From assembly GCF_014647675.1 (NCBI RefSeq), contig NZ_BMPQ01000019.1:45606-109605 (forward strand): DNA of 64,000 nt, written 5' to 3'. The DNA is from Streptomyces flaveus. GTDB taxonomy: Bacteria; Actinomycetota; Actinomycetes; Streptomycetales; Streptomycetaceae. Below, piece by piece: positions 53,435 to 61,982 of the stretch (position 1 is the stretch's first letter; every line of letters starts with the position of its first letter). Made by a program: the position numbers and the translations under genes. Below the pieces are notes generated by a model. It searched no databases. It had not been told where the DNA came from and saw nothing but the letters and a program-made list of their open reading frames with translations.

Positions 53435-53598
53435 CCGCGCGCCCTCGGCAGCCTTCGGAGCCCCTCCCCGGCGAGAACCATCGGCGCTGGTCAGAAGCTT
53501 GCTAACGATGATGACAACGGTCACCGATGCAGCCTTTGCCGATCTCCGCGAGGTGCGCTTCACTGCGTGAGTCAGCCATTGAATCGAGGGGGCAACCG

Positions 53599-54603
53599 AT
53601 GACCAGCGCGCACCAAGAACACGGGCCGGGCGGGCACGCCGGGCACGAGGGGCACGCGCACGGTGTGGCCGCGGACGCGGACCGCCGCTGGCTCGCGATC
53701 GCGCTGACACTGATCGCCTCGTTCATGGCCATCGAGGTCGTCATCGGCATCCTCGCCCGCTCGCTCGCCCTGATCTCGGACGCGGCGCACATGCTCACCG
53801 ACGCCGTGTCCATCGTGCTGGCGCTCATCGCGATGCGGCTGGCCGCCCGCCCGGCCCGCGGCGGTTTCACCTACGGTCTCAAGCGGGCCGAGATCCTCTC
53901 CGCGCAGGCGAACGGGCTGACGCTGCTGTTGCTCGGCGCCTGGCTGGCGTACGAGGCCGTGCTGCGGCTGATCGATCCGCCCGAGGTGGAGGGCGGGCTG
54001 GTACTCGTCACCGCGCTCGCCGGGATCGTGGTGAACGTCGCGGCGGCCTGGTGCATATCGAAGGCCAACCGCACCTCGCTCAACGTCGAGGGCGCCTACC
54101 AGCACATCCTCAACGACCTGTTCGCGTTCATCGGCACCGCGGTCGCCGGTCTCGTCGTGCTGCTCACCGGGTTCGCGCGAGCCGACGCGATCGCCACCCT
54201 GGTCGTGGTGGTCCTCATGGTCAGGGCGGGCTACGGGCTCGTACGGGAGTCCGGGCGGATCTTCCTGGAAGCGGCTCCCGCGCACCTCGATCCGGACAGC
54301 ATCGGGGACCGGCTCGTCGCGCACAGCACGGTGACCGAAGTCCATGACCTGCATGTGTGGACCATCACCTCGGGGCAGCCCGCCCTGTCCGCGCACGTCC
54401 TGGTCGACCCCGTCGCGGACTGCCACACGGTGCGCCGGGATCTGGAGAGGACCCTCCAGCGCGACTACGGGATCAGCCACACCACGCTCCAGGTCGACCA
54501 CGCGCCCGCGGACGTCCTCGAGGTCCATGCCGGCGCGTTCGACGACGCCCACTGCGAGAGGCCGCACGGCCCGGTCCACCGCGACGAGCCGCACCCCCAC
54601 TGA
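53599..54603 (+). CDS. Cation diffusion facilitator (CzcD/ZnT-like metal exporter)
   Basis: A 334-residue metal-proton antiporter with six membrane segments. A His-rich cytoplasmic start (HQEHGPGGHAGHEGHAHG) precedes TM1; TM2 has SDAAHMLTDAVSIVLALIA, TM5 has ILNDLFAFIGTAVAGLVV, giving the HxxxD/HxxxD zinc site pattern. The C-terminal domain has EVHDLHVWTITSGQPALSAH and a His-rich end. GAGGGGG precedes ATG 53599. Zn, Co or Cd efflux. TGACAACGGTCA at about 53513-53524 upstream could be a metal-regulator site. Confidence 0.92.
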   Translation: MTSAHQEHGPGGHAGHEGHAHGVAADADRRWLAIALTLIASFMAIEVVIGILARSLALISDAAHMLTDAVSIVLALIAMRLAARPARGGFTYGLKRAEILSAQANGLTLLLLGAWLAYEAVLRLIDPPEVEGGLVLVTALAGIVVNVAAAWCISKANRTSLNVEGAYQHILNDLFAFIGTAVAGLVVLLTGFARADAIATLVVVVLMVRAGYGLVRESGRIFLEAAPAHLDPDSIGDRLVAHSTVTEVHDLHVWTITSGQPALSAHVLVDPVADCHTVRRDLERTLQRDYGISHTTLQVDHAPADVLEVHAGAFDDAHCERPHGPVHRDEPHPH

Positions 54604-54647
54604 CCGGGCCGTCGAGGGGCCCACCGACCGGGCTACGACGCGGACGG

Positions 54648-55082
54648 TTACCCGCTGGTGCCGCTCAACTTCCGCAGTTCCCCGCCGACTTCGGTGCGCA
54701 ACTTCTTCAGGAGTGCGGGCTGGGCGCCGATCGCCCACATCGGGCCCACGAGGTACGTACCGCCGTACACGGCGGCGGCATCCAGCCAGGTCTCCTTGAG
54801 CTTCTCCTGCGGGAACGTGGTGACGGTCCAGTCGCCGCGCGCGGTCCGGCACACCCCTTCGCGCAGTTCATCCGCCTCGATACGGATCTCCGGCTTGCAG
54901 TCGGTCAGCGACGCGATCACCTCGACCTTCGCCGGCGCCGGCGGCGGCGCCGGGGAGTCCGTACTCGGGCTCGGGCTCTGCTTGCTCGCCGGTTCCGCCG
55001 ACTCGGCCGAACACCCCATCAGCAGGGTGCTCAACAAGGCCGCCGCGACGGTGCACATGGGGCGGAGGCGGGATCTTGTCAC
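54648..55082 (-). CDS. Secreted lipoprotein, unknown function
   Basis: A 144-residue protein. GTG 55082 is preceded by AGGAAGGA, giving TRSRLRPMCTVAAALLSTLL and the lipobox LMGC. A Ser/Pro linker follows, then a small domain VEVIASLTDCKPEIRIEADE, GVCRTARGDWTVTTFPQEKL ending in helices. Two Cys could pair. In-frame ATGs further upstream would put a hydrophilic start ahead of the signal and are less likely. Not recognised. Convergent with the CDF gene. Confidence 0.75.
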   Translation of the reverse strand: MTRSRLRPMCTVAAALLSTLLMGCSAESAEPASKQSPSPSTDSPAPPPAPAKVEVIASLTDCKPEIRIEADELREGVCRTARGDWTVTTFPQEKLKETWLDAAAVYGGTYLVGPMWAIGAQPALLKKLRTEVGGELRKLSGTSG

Positions 55083-55230
55083 CGTGGTTTCCTTCCTGGA
55101 CATGACCATGGGCCGGGGCATGGACCGGTTGTGCCAGGAGGTACGGGAAGTGGTGACGGGGCGTTCAGGATTCGCCGAGGGCGGAACGCGATCCCCTTCC
55201 CGTCATGCGTCACGCTTCTAGGCTGGAGCG

Positions 55231-55647
55231 GTGAGCAGCCACGCGCCCGACGAAGCCCGCGTCATTCCCCTGCGACCGCGACCTGTACCGGCGGATCCGA
55301 CGGAACCTGCTGTGCCCGCCGAGCCGGCGCCCAAGGAGCCGCTGTGGCGGGACGTCGTCGGTGACGTCCTGCGACGCGAACGGCTCGCTCAGGAACGTAC
55401 GCTCAAGGATGTCGCCGACGCGGCCCGGATCTCGATGCCGTACCTCTCCGAGCTGGAGCGCGGCCGCAAGGAGGCCTCGTCCGAGGTCCTCGCGGCCGCC
55501 GCCCACGCGCTCGGACTCGGCCTCGCCGACCTGCTGGCCCGCGCCCACCACCAACTCGTCCGGCCCGCCCGGCCGCTCAGGTCCCGCACCGCGCCCCGCT
55601 CCACCGAGGCGCAGTCGCGGTTCGGCGATGTACGTCTGGCCGCCTGA
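55231..55647 (+). CDS. popR: PopR/ClgR-type XRE-family activator
   Basis: A 138-residue regulator with one HTH: LRRERLAQERTLKDVADAAR, ISMPYLSELERGRKEASSEV, the ClgR/PopR signature. A Pro-rich N-terminal tail precedes it. The C-terminus ends RLAA; in S. lividans PopR the two terminal Ala are needed for ClpP1P2-dependent degradation. It faces the clpP pair (convergent), which PopR activates in Streptomyces. GTG 55231 is the start. Gene name by homology and neighbourhood. Confidence 0.85.
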   Translation: MSSHAPDEARVIPLRPRPVPADPTEPAVPAEPAPKEPLWRDVVGDVLRRERLAQERTLKDVADAARISMPYLSELERGRKEASSEVLAAAAHALGLGLADLLARAHHQLVRPARPLRSRTAPRSTEAQSRFGDVRLAA

Positions 55648-55667
55648 GTCCGGGCGGACCGGCTCCG

Positions 55668-56273
55668 TTACGCCGCTGCCAGCACCCGTCGGCTGAGCAC
55701 CTGGTCGGCGAGGCCGTACGCGACGGCCTCCTGCGCGGTGAACACCTTGTCGCGGTCCATGTCGACGCGCAGGGTCTCCACGGAGTGCCGCGTGTGGACC
55801 GACAGCACCTCCTCGACCTGGGAACGGATGCGCATCATCTCCTTGGCCTGGAGGCTGAGGTCGGCGGCCGTTCCCCGGGCGCCGCCGCTCGCGGGCTGGC
55901 CGAGCAGCACCCTGGCGTGCTCCAGGATCAGCCGCCGTCCGGGGTCGCCCCCTGCCAGGAGCACCGCCGCGGTCGAGGCGGCCTGGCCGACGCAGAACGT
56001 CGAGATCGGCGCGCTGACGTAGGTCATCGTGTCGTAGATCGCCATGAGCGAAGTGAACGAGCCGCCGGGCGAGTTGATGTAGATCCCGATCTCCCGCTCG
56101 GGAGCGGACGACTCCAGGTGGAGCAGCTGGGCGATGACGACGTTGGCGACGCCGTCGTCGATCTCGGTGCCGAGGAAGATGATCCGCTCGGCGAGCAGCT
56201 TGCTGTAGATGTCGTACGCGCGCTCGCCCTGCGGGGTGCGTTCGACCACGTTGGGGATCGTGTACTGGGCCAT
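55668..56273 (-). CDS. clpP: ClpP-family protease subunit lacking the catalytic His
   Basis: A 201-residue ClpP. The fold is intact ([20 protein letters not shown], Ser in [17 protein letters not shown], acidic residue in [13 protein letters not shown]), but the canonical His position reads [12 protein letters not shown] instead of IMxHQPSGG: the codon is GGC (Gly). The triad would therefore be incomplete. ATG 56273 lies 1 bp after the stop of the upstream ClpP gene, so the two are co-translated. It may be a structural partner of that subunit. Confidence 0.88.
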   Translation of the reverse strand: MAQYTIPNVVERTPQGERAYDIYSKLLAERIIFLGTEIDDGVANVVIAQLLHLESSAPEREIGIYINSPGGSFTSLMAIYDTMTYVSAPISTFCVGQAASTAAVLLAGGDPGRRLILEHARVLLGQPASGGARGTAADLSLQAKEMMRIRSQVEEVLSVHTRHSVETLRVDMDRDKVFTAQEAVAYGLADQVLSRRVLAAA

Positions 56274-56274
56274 G

Positions 56275-56946
56275 TCAGAGTCCCATCCGTCGCTTCGAGG
56301 CGGCCGGGCGGACGTCGTCGAGGGACTCGACGACGCGGTCGACCATGCCGTACGCCTGCGCCTGCTCGGCCGTGAACCAGCGGTCGCGGTCGCCGTCGCG
56401 GGCGATCGTCTCCTCACTCTGTCCGGTGTGCTCGGCGGTGATCCGTTCGACGGTCTTCTTGGTGAACTCGAGGTTCTCCGCCTGGATCGCGATGTCGGCG
56501 GTGCTGCCGCCGATGCCGCCCGAAGGCTGGTGCATCATGATCCGCGCGTTCGGCAGCGCGAAGCGCTTGCCGGGCGTCCCGACGGTGAGCAGGAACTGGC
56601 CCATGCTCGCGGCGAAGCCCATGGCAAGGGTGGCGACGTCGTTCGGGATCAGCCGCATCGTGTCGTAGATCGCCAGGCCCGCCGACACGGATCCGCCCGG
56701 GCTGTTGATGTAGAGGCTGATGTCGGTGCGCGGGTCCTCGGCGGACAGTACGAGCAGTTGGGCGCAGACGCGGTTCGCGGACACCTCGTCGACCTGCGTG
56801 CCGAGGAACACGATGCGCTGGCCGAGGAGTTGGGCGGCCAGGTGGTCGTCGAACCGTGACGGAGGCGTGTCGCCCTCCTCGGCTCGGGGTGTCAGGGCCG
56901 GGGCCCAGCCGGTGGCCGGGGACCGGCCGGTGCTCAGTGGTGCCAT
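56275..56946 (-). CDS. clpP: ClpP protease subunit, full catalytic triad
   Basis: A 223-residue ClpP. It has the N-terminal extension [20 protein letters not shown], then [20 protein letters not shown], Ser in [16 protein letters not shown], His in [15 protein letters not shown] and Asp in [22 protein letters not shown] precedes ATG 56946. First gene of the clpP pair, corresponding by context to clpP3-clpP4 of S. coelicolor/S. lividans, normally off unless PopR is stabilised. Needs a Clp ATPase from elsewhere. Confidence 0.92.
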   Translation of the reverse strand: MAPLSTGRSPATGWAPALTPRAEEGDTPPSRFDDHLAAQLLGQRIVFLGTQVDEVSANRVCAQLLVLSAEDPRTDISLYINSPGGSVSAGLAIYDTMRLIPNDVATLAMGFAASMGQFLLTVGTPGKRFALPNARIMMHQPSGGIGGSTADIAIQAENLEFTKKTVERITAEHTGQSEETIARDGDRDRWFTAEQAQAYGMVDRVVESLDDVRPAASKRRMGL

Positions 56947-57038
56947 CGCTCCTCCTTGTGGTGGCTGCCGCATCGCCGCGGTGCTCTCCACCCTCGGCCC
57001 GACTCGGGCGTGGCGTAAGGAATCTCGGCCCGTAGCAG

Positions 57039-57055
57039 ATTCGCCGACAGCAGAG
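57039..57055. promoter_or_regulatory. Candidate ClgR/PopR box
   Basis: ATTCGCCGACAGCAGAG resembles the ClgR-type half pattern CGC-Y-N-A-N-R-GCG with one mismatch, about 95 bp before the first clpP start. An adjacent GAATCT/AGATTC inverted repeat (57020-57042) overlaps it. Match recalled from the family pattern; not tested. Confidence 0.3.
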
Positions 57056-57239
57056 CGCGCGGTGCCGGTCAACTGCCGGACCGGTCCCGCTACTTGGTGG
57101 CCATGAGGGGGCATCCGGGGGTCTGGGCAGCCGCATGCCGCTTTGGTACGGTCCACAGCCACGTCAGCGACTCCCCAGCCAGCGCCTCCGAAGGGGGCTG
57201 ACGCACCGGTCCGCCCGACGAGACCACGCAAGGAGGCCG

Positions 57240-58586
57240 ATGCCGAAGAGCACGCAACGCTTATGCCGCCGTATCGCCCGGGCGGCCTGCGCCCTCGCCC
57301 TCGTACTGCCGCTCGCCGCCTGCGACGCCCTGACACCCGGGAGCACGGCCGCGGTTCCGGGTCCGCGCAGCGTCCCGTCCTCGACCGCCGTGCCGGAGGG
57401 GGACGTCACCCTGCGCGTCCAGTTCGCCGACGCCCCGCTGATGGTGGACGCGCTGATCGCCGCGTTCGAGAAGGGCCATCCCGGGATCAGCGTGGAGCCG
57501 CAGTACAAGACGTTCTCCGACTACGTGCAGAACCTCAAGCTGACCATGACCTCCGATTCCGCCCCCGACATCGCGCAGTACGCGGTGGGGATGACCGACC
57601 TCGCTCAGGACGGCCACATCCTCGACCTGGCGCCGTACCGGGAGGCGTACGGCTGGGACGAGTCGATCCCTCCGGTCAGCCTCGACCAGCTCACCGCGGG
57701 GCGGAAGAGCGAGGCCACCGGCGGGCGGGCCCTGTTCGGGGTCCCGGCCGGTCTGTCGATGACCGGGATCTACTACAACAAGGAGCTCGCCGAGCAGGCC
57801 GGGATCAAGGGTCCGCCCAGGACGCTGGCGGAGTTCGAGGAGCAGCTCGCCGCCGCGAAGGACGCGGACCTGACGCCGCTCGGTGTCGGCGCACTTACGG
57901 AGGGGGGCCTGCACCTGTGGGCCGCGCTTCTCAACCAGCTGATGCCCACGGACGACTACTGGGACTGGGTCAACGGCACCAAAGGCGCCACCATCGAGAA
58001 CCAGGCCGGGATCACCGCCAGCGAGCTCGTCGTCGAGTGGAGCCGCAAGGACTACTACCACGAGTCCGCCAACGGCACCGGACAGATCGACTCCACAGCC
58101 CAATTCGCCAAGGGCGACAGCGTCTTCCTGATCAACGGCAACTGGGCCGCCGGACAGCTGGCGACCACCATGGGAGACAACGTCGGCTTCTTCCCGATGC
58201 CGGGCGAGAACGCCGGCGCCCCCACGGTGGCCTCCGGCTTCAGCGTCGCCTACGCCGTCTCCTCCCGGACCGAACACCCGGGAGCGGCAGGCGCGTTCCT
58301 CGACTTCCTGACCTCGCCCGAGGCCGGCCAGATCATCAGCGACAACGGCTTCCTGCCGCCCAACCCCGAGGCCGTGGCGAAACCGGAAGGCGTACTCGCC
58401 GACATCGCGGAGGGCCATCGACGGGCCATCGCCGACGACGGGATCACGACGTTCCCCGACTTCGCCGCGCCCGCCATGCTCGACCGGCTGCGCTCCGGAG
58501 TGCAGAAACTCATCGCGGATCGCGTCGAGCCCGCGGACTACCTCGACTCACTTCAGGACGAGTGGGAGGAACACCATGCCGAGTAG
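57240..58586 (+). CDS. Carbohydrate ABC substrate-binding lipoprotein (family 1)
   Basis: Sugar-binding protein of 448 residues. AAGGAGG precedes ATG 57240. The signal ends LAAC (lipobox). The mature domain shows DVTLRVQFADAPLMVDALIA, SAPDIAQYAVGMTDLAQDGH, GVPAGLSMTGIYYNKELAEQ and FLINGNWAAGQLATTM. It resembles oligosaccharide/maltose-type binders. Its TAG overlaps the next ATG region, coupling it to the permeases. No ATPase is in the operon. Confidence 0.9.
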   Translation: MPKSTQRLCRRIARAACALALVLPLAACDALTPGSTAAVPGPRSVPSSTAVPEGDVTLRVQFADAPLMVDALIAAFEKGHPGISVEPQYKTFSDYVQNLKLTMTSDSAPDIAQYAVGMTDLAQDGHILDLAPYREAYGWDESIPPVSLDQLTAGRKSEATGGRALFGVPAGLSMTGIYYNKELAEQAGIKGPPRTLAEFEEQLAAAKDADLTPLGVGALTEGGLHLWAALLNQLMPTDDYWDWVNGTKGATIENQAGITASELVVEWSRKDYYHESANGTGQIDSTAQFAKGDSVFLINGNWAAGQLATTMGDNVGFFPMPGENAGAPTVASGFSVAYAVSSRTEHPGAAGAFLDFLTSPEAGQIISDNGFLPPNPEAVAKPEGVLADIAEGHRRAIADDGITTFPDFAAPAMLDRLRSGVQKLIADRVEPADYLDSLQDEWEEHHAE

Positions 58587-59475
58587 GCCGCCGGTCCGGC
58601 CTCCGGGCACCCGCGGGCGCGGTGCGTGGCGCGGCTATGTGTATGTACTGCCCGCATTCCTCGTCTACGTCGCCTTCGCGGTGCTGCCCGCCCTGCACAC
58701 GGCGTACCTGTCGCTGTTCGAGTGGGACGGGGTCACGCTGGGCGAGTGGGTCGGCCTCGGCAACTATCAGGAGATCCTCCAGGACTCCGTGCTGCGCCGG
58801 TCGGTGTTCAACGCCCTTGTGCTGGTGGTGTTCTTCTCGTTCGTCCCCATCGCGCTCGGCCTGGCGATGACCGGGCTGCTGGCCCGCTACCGGCGGCCCG
58901 GCATGGGGGCGTACCGCTTCCTGTTCATGTTGCCGCAGGTCATCCCCCTCGTCGCGGTGGGTGTCACCTGGCGCTGGCTGTACGGGGACGACGGGCTGGT
59001 GAACCAGGCGTTCCGTACGGTCGGCCTGGACGGTGTGACGCGGGCGTGGCTGGGTGACTTCGACGCCGCGCTGGTCGCCGTGGGCCTGGTCGGCACGTGG
59101 GTGCTGAGCGGCCTGTGCATGATGCTCTTCCTCAGCGGCGTGCAGAAGGTGGATCCCAGCCTGTACGAGGCGGCGCGGCTCGACGGGGCGGGCCCGGTCC
59201 GGGAGTTCGTCTCCGTCACCCTGCCGCATCTGCGCGGTGAGCTGGCCGTGGCCATGACCGTGACGACGGTAGCCGCGCTGGCCAGCTTCGACATCGTGTA
59301 CGTGACGACGAACGGCGGGCCTGGTGAGCAGACGACCGTTCCCGGTCTCCTCGTGTACCGGCTGGCGTTCTCCGAGGGCAAGGTGGGGCTCGCGGCGGCC
59401 CTGGCCGTCGTTCTCGGCTGTCTGATCCTCGCGATCGTCTACCTCATCAACCGTCTGTCGAGGACGGAGACATGA
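58576..59475 (+). CDS. Sugar ABC permease, MalF type
   Basis: A 299-residue permease with six membrane segments. It has YVYVLPAFLVYVAFAVLPAL near the start and the EAA loop YEAARLDGAGPVREFVSVTL (about 198-217) for contact with the shared ATPase. Start ATG 58576 overlaps the binding-protein gene by 11 bp. Confidence 0.92.
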   Translation: MPSRPPVRPPGTRGRGAWRGYVYVLPAFLVYVAFAVLPALHTAYLSLFEWDGVTLGEWVGLGNYQEILQDSVLRRSVFNALVLVVFFSFVPIALGLAMTGLLARYRRPGMGAYRFLFMLPQVIPLVAVGVTWRWLYGDDGLVNQAFRTVGLDGVTRAWLGDFDAALVAVGLVGTWVLSGLCMMLFLSGVQKVDPSLYEAARLDGAGPVREFVSVTLPHLRGELAVAMTVTTVAALASFDIVYVTTNGGPGEQTTVPGLLVYRLAFSEGKVGLAAALAVVLGCLILAIVYLINRLSRTET

Positions 59476-60311
59476 CCGGCGCCATGACCACCGCCACGCG
59501 TTCGGAACGCTGGTCCGGCTACGGGCTTCTCACCATCATGGCGATCGCCGTCGTGATCCCGTTCCTCAGCGTCTTCCTCGCCTCCGTGCAGCCCGCGGGC
59601 ACGCCGGTGGTGGGCCTGACCTGGCCGGAGAGGTGGAGCTGGGACAACTACCAGCAGGCCTGGTCGGTGGCCGGGTTCTCCGATCTCATCCGGCACAGCC
59701 TGATCATCGCGGTCGGTGTCGTCCCCGCCTGTCTGGTGCTCGCCGCGCTGGCGGGCTACGCGCTCGGCACCATGCGGCTGCCGGGCGGCAACGCGGTCGC
59801 GGCCTTCTTCATCGCCGGACTCACCATCCCGGTCGAACTGATCGTGGTCCCCCTCTACTTCGACCTGCGGGGCCTCGGCCTGACCAACTCGTACCTGGGT
59901 GTGATCCTGGTGGAGATCGCGCTGTTCATGCCGTTCAGCGTGTTCTGGATGCGCACGCACTTCCAGTCCACCCCTCAGTCGCTGGTGGAGGCGGCCCGCA
60001 TCGACGGCGCCTCGTCGGCCACGATCCTGCTCCGGGTGCTGCTCCCGCTGGCCCGCCCGTCCCTGATGACGCTCGGTCTGCTCGTCTTCATGTGGTCCTG
60101 GAACCAGTTCCTGTTGGTGCTGGTCCTCATCCAGGACACCACCAGGCACACCGCGCCGGCCGGCCTCGGTTTCTTCGTGGGTCAGAACACCACGGACATC
60201 CCCACGCTGGCCGCGGGCACGATCATCGTGATGCTGCCGATCCTGATCCTCTTCGTGGTCTTCCAGCGCAGCTTCATCGCGGGACTGCTTCAGGGGGCGA
60301 TGAAGGGATGA
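59472..60311 (+). CDS. Sugar ABC permease, MalG type
   Basis: A 279-residue permease with six membrane segments, EAA loop VEAARIDGASSATILLRVLL and the conserved FMWSWNQFLLVLVL. ATG 59472 overlaps the MalF-type stop (ATGA). Completes the channel; the ATPase is expected to be the genus-wide MsiK. Confidence 0.92.
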   Translation: MTGAMTTATRSERWSGYGLLTIMAIAVVIPFLSVFLASVQPAGTPVVGLTWPERWSWDNYQQAWSVAGFSDLIRHSLIIAVGVVPACLVLAALAGYALGTMRLPGGNAVAAFFIAGLTIPVELIVVPLYFDLRGLGLTNSYLGVILVEIALFMPFSVFWMRTHFQSTPQSLVEAARIDGASSATILLRVLLPLARPSLMTLGLLVFMWSWNQFLLVLVLIQDTTRHTAPAGLGFFVGQNTTDIPTLAAGTIIVMLPILILFVVFQRSFIAGLLQGAMKG

Positions 60312-60336
60312 CGAGGCGCTTGAAGGGCCCGCCCGG

Positions 60337-60567
60337 TCACGCCGCCTCGCGGGAGTCCGCGGGCGGTTGGGTCACAGGGGTGTTCGAGGCGCGTTCGTAG
60401 GCGGCCGCCCACTCCAGCACCAGCCGCTGGTACTCCTGCCGCTGTTCGCCGCTGAGCGTGCCACCCGTCCGCAGCCACAGGGCGCGGATCTCCTCGTTGA
60501 CCTCGGCGGCCGAGCGCCCGCCGGAGGTCGACGCACGGTGTGGAGTGGTGGACATACCGTGAATCAT
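60337..60567 (-). CDS. Small conserved hypothetical protein
   Basis: A 76-residue soluble protein: MIHGMSTTPHRASTSGGRSA, then a helical part EVNEEIRALWLRTGGTLSGE and QRQEYQRLVLEWAAAYERAS. GAGG precedes ATG 60567; ATG 60555 is a possible shorter start. Not recognised beyond being Streptomyces-like. It sits downstream of the ROK gene on the same strand and convergent with the MalG-type gene. Confidence 0.6.
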   Translation of the reverse strand: MIHGMSTTPHRASTSGGRSAAEVNEEIRALWLRTGGTLSGEQRQEYQRLVLEWAAAYERASNTPVTQPPADSREAA

Positions 60568-60646
60568 ACGGGCCTCGGTGTGAAGGCCAGGTGAGTGGTC
60601 GCCGTCATCGCGGCTACTCGCAAGTAGCGGCTGAGCTGCGGCGATC

Positions 60647-61807
60647 TCACGCTTCGACGCCTCCCAGCACCAGCACCTGGATCGCCAGTACGGCCGCTCC
60701 CCGTGCCCAGTCGTGGAAGTCGGACACCTTGGTCTCCAGGTTGACCGGTTCCGCCCGCGGGTGGCGGTTGGCCTGGATGGCCTCCTCGACCGCCGGGCCC
60801 GCGACGTCGACCAGGCCCACGCCCTCGCCGGCGAGGAGGATCTTCTGGGGCATGGCGAAGTTGGCGATCTGCGCGACCAGGGTGCCGAGGGCCCGGGCCG
60901 CCTCGTCGATGACGCGGGCAGGCATGGGATCACCGGCGGCGGCGAGAGCGAGGATCTCCTCGTACGACAGGTCCTGGCCGGTGGCGGCCTGGATCTGGTA
61001 GCGGATGTTGTGGCTGGTCAACAGGGAGACGGCGCTGCCGCGTCGGCCGTCGGGGGTGAGCGGGCCGTTGGGGTTCACGATCCAGAAGCGGCCGTAGCCC
61101 ACTCCATCCTCCGCGGTCGCGACCCGTTTGCCGCCGATCACCAGGGCGTAACCGATGCCCGCGCCGATGGTGAGGACCGCGAACCGGTCGAGGCCTCGGC
61201 CGGCGCCGAACCAGCTCTCGGCCTCGACGAGTGCGGCCACGTCGTTCTCGACGACGACGGGCAGCCCGGTGCGCTCCTCGACGAGTCGGCCCAGGGGTAC
61301 GTCGTGCCAGTCGAGGAAGGCCGACTCGTCGACGACGGACCGGTCGTGGGCACGGCCGCCCACGCCGATGCCGATCCCGGCGAGGCCGGGGAAGTCGCGC
61401 GCGAACTCGTCCGTCAACTCCCGTAGTACGTCGACGATTTCGTCCGGTTCATGGCCGGTGATCGGACGGTCGCGGCGGGCCACGATGTCGCTTCTGAGCG
61501 TGGTGACGACGCCGTACACCATGTCCTCGGTGATCTTGAAGCCCACGAATCTGCGGGATTCGGCGACGATGTCCAGGGGCTGGGAGGGGCGGCCCTGGCG
61601 GACCTCGGCGAGCGTGGCACCCTCGGCGACCTCGACCAGCAGGCCCGACTCGATGAGCGGCTTCGTCAGCCGGGTGACGCTGCCCGCGGAGAGGTCGAGT
61701 CGCCGGGCGAGTTCGCTGCGCGACAGCGGGCCGTGGGTGAGCACCTCGATCGCCACGGCACGCTCGCCGGGACTGAGCGGCAGCCAACTGGCGGCAAGTG
61801 TGGTCAT
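60647..61807 (-). CDS. ROK-family transcriptional repressor
   Basis: A 386-residue regulator. The N-terminal winged helix reads LTHGPLSRSELARRLDLSAG with SVTRLTKPLIESGLL. The ROK sugar-kinase-like domain has GFKITEDMVYGVVTTLRSDI, GIGIGVGGRAHDRSVVDESA and VVENDVAALVEAESWFGAGR (with the ROK catalytic Asp), then LTIGAGIGYALVIGGK. The usual zinc-binding Cys cluster is not seen. Divergent from the second sugar transport operon, so it most likely represses that operon in the absence of its sugar. Confidence 0.9.
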   Translation of the reverse strand: MTTLAASWLPLSPGERAVAIEVLTHGPLSRSELARRLDLSAGSVTRLTKPLIESGLLVEVAEGATLAEVRQGRPSQPLDIVAESRRFVGFKITEDMVYGVVTTLRSDIVARRDRPITGHEPDEIVDVLRELTDEFARDFPGLAGIGIGVGGRAHDRSVVDESAFLDWHDVPLGRLVEERTGLPVVVENDVAALVEAESWFGAGRGLDRFAVLTIGAGIGYALVIGGKRVATAEDGVGYGRFWIVNPNGPLTPDGRRGSAVSLLTSHNIRYQIQAATGQDLSYEEILALAAAGDPMPARVIDEAARALGTLVAQIANFAMPQKILLAGEGVGLVDVAGPAVEEAIQANRHPRAEPVNLETKVSDFHDWARGAAVLAIQVLVLGGVEA

Positions 61808-61831
61808 GACCGAATCCTCGCACGTTTTATT

Positions 61832-61846
61832 TTGCTACGGAAGCAA
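61832..61846. promoter_or_regulatory. Candidate ROK operator
   Basis: TTGCT-N5-AGCAA inverted repeat 24 bp upstream of the ROK ATG, in an AT-rich spot of the divergent region. Confidence 0.4.
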
Positions 61847-61879
61847 TAGGGAAGCGATACGGCCACCCCGAGGCCGGAA

Positions 61880-61940
61880 GAAGCGCTTCGAGAAGATGCG
61901 TGCACGGCTCTTGACGTACAGATTATTCCGCATCAAAAGT
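61880..61940 (+). promoter_or_regulatory. Promoter region of the second sugar ABC operon
   Basis: GAAGCGCTTC (61880-61889) is a perfect 10-bp palindrome of LacI/ROK type. TTGACG at 61911-61916 is a good -35; a -10 such as AAAAGT at 61935-61940 (18-nt spacing) is plausible. The operon starts at 61983. Confidence 0.4.
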
Positions 61941-61982
61941 AAGTGAGGCCCGAGGACGAGCCGCAGAGCAGGGAGTCCCCCG

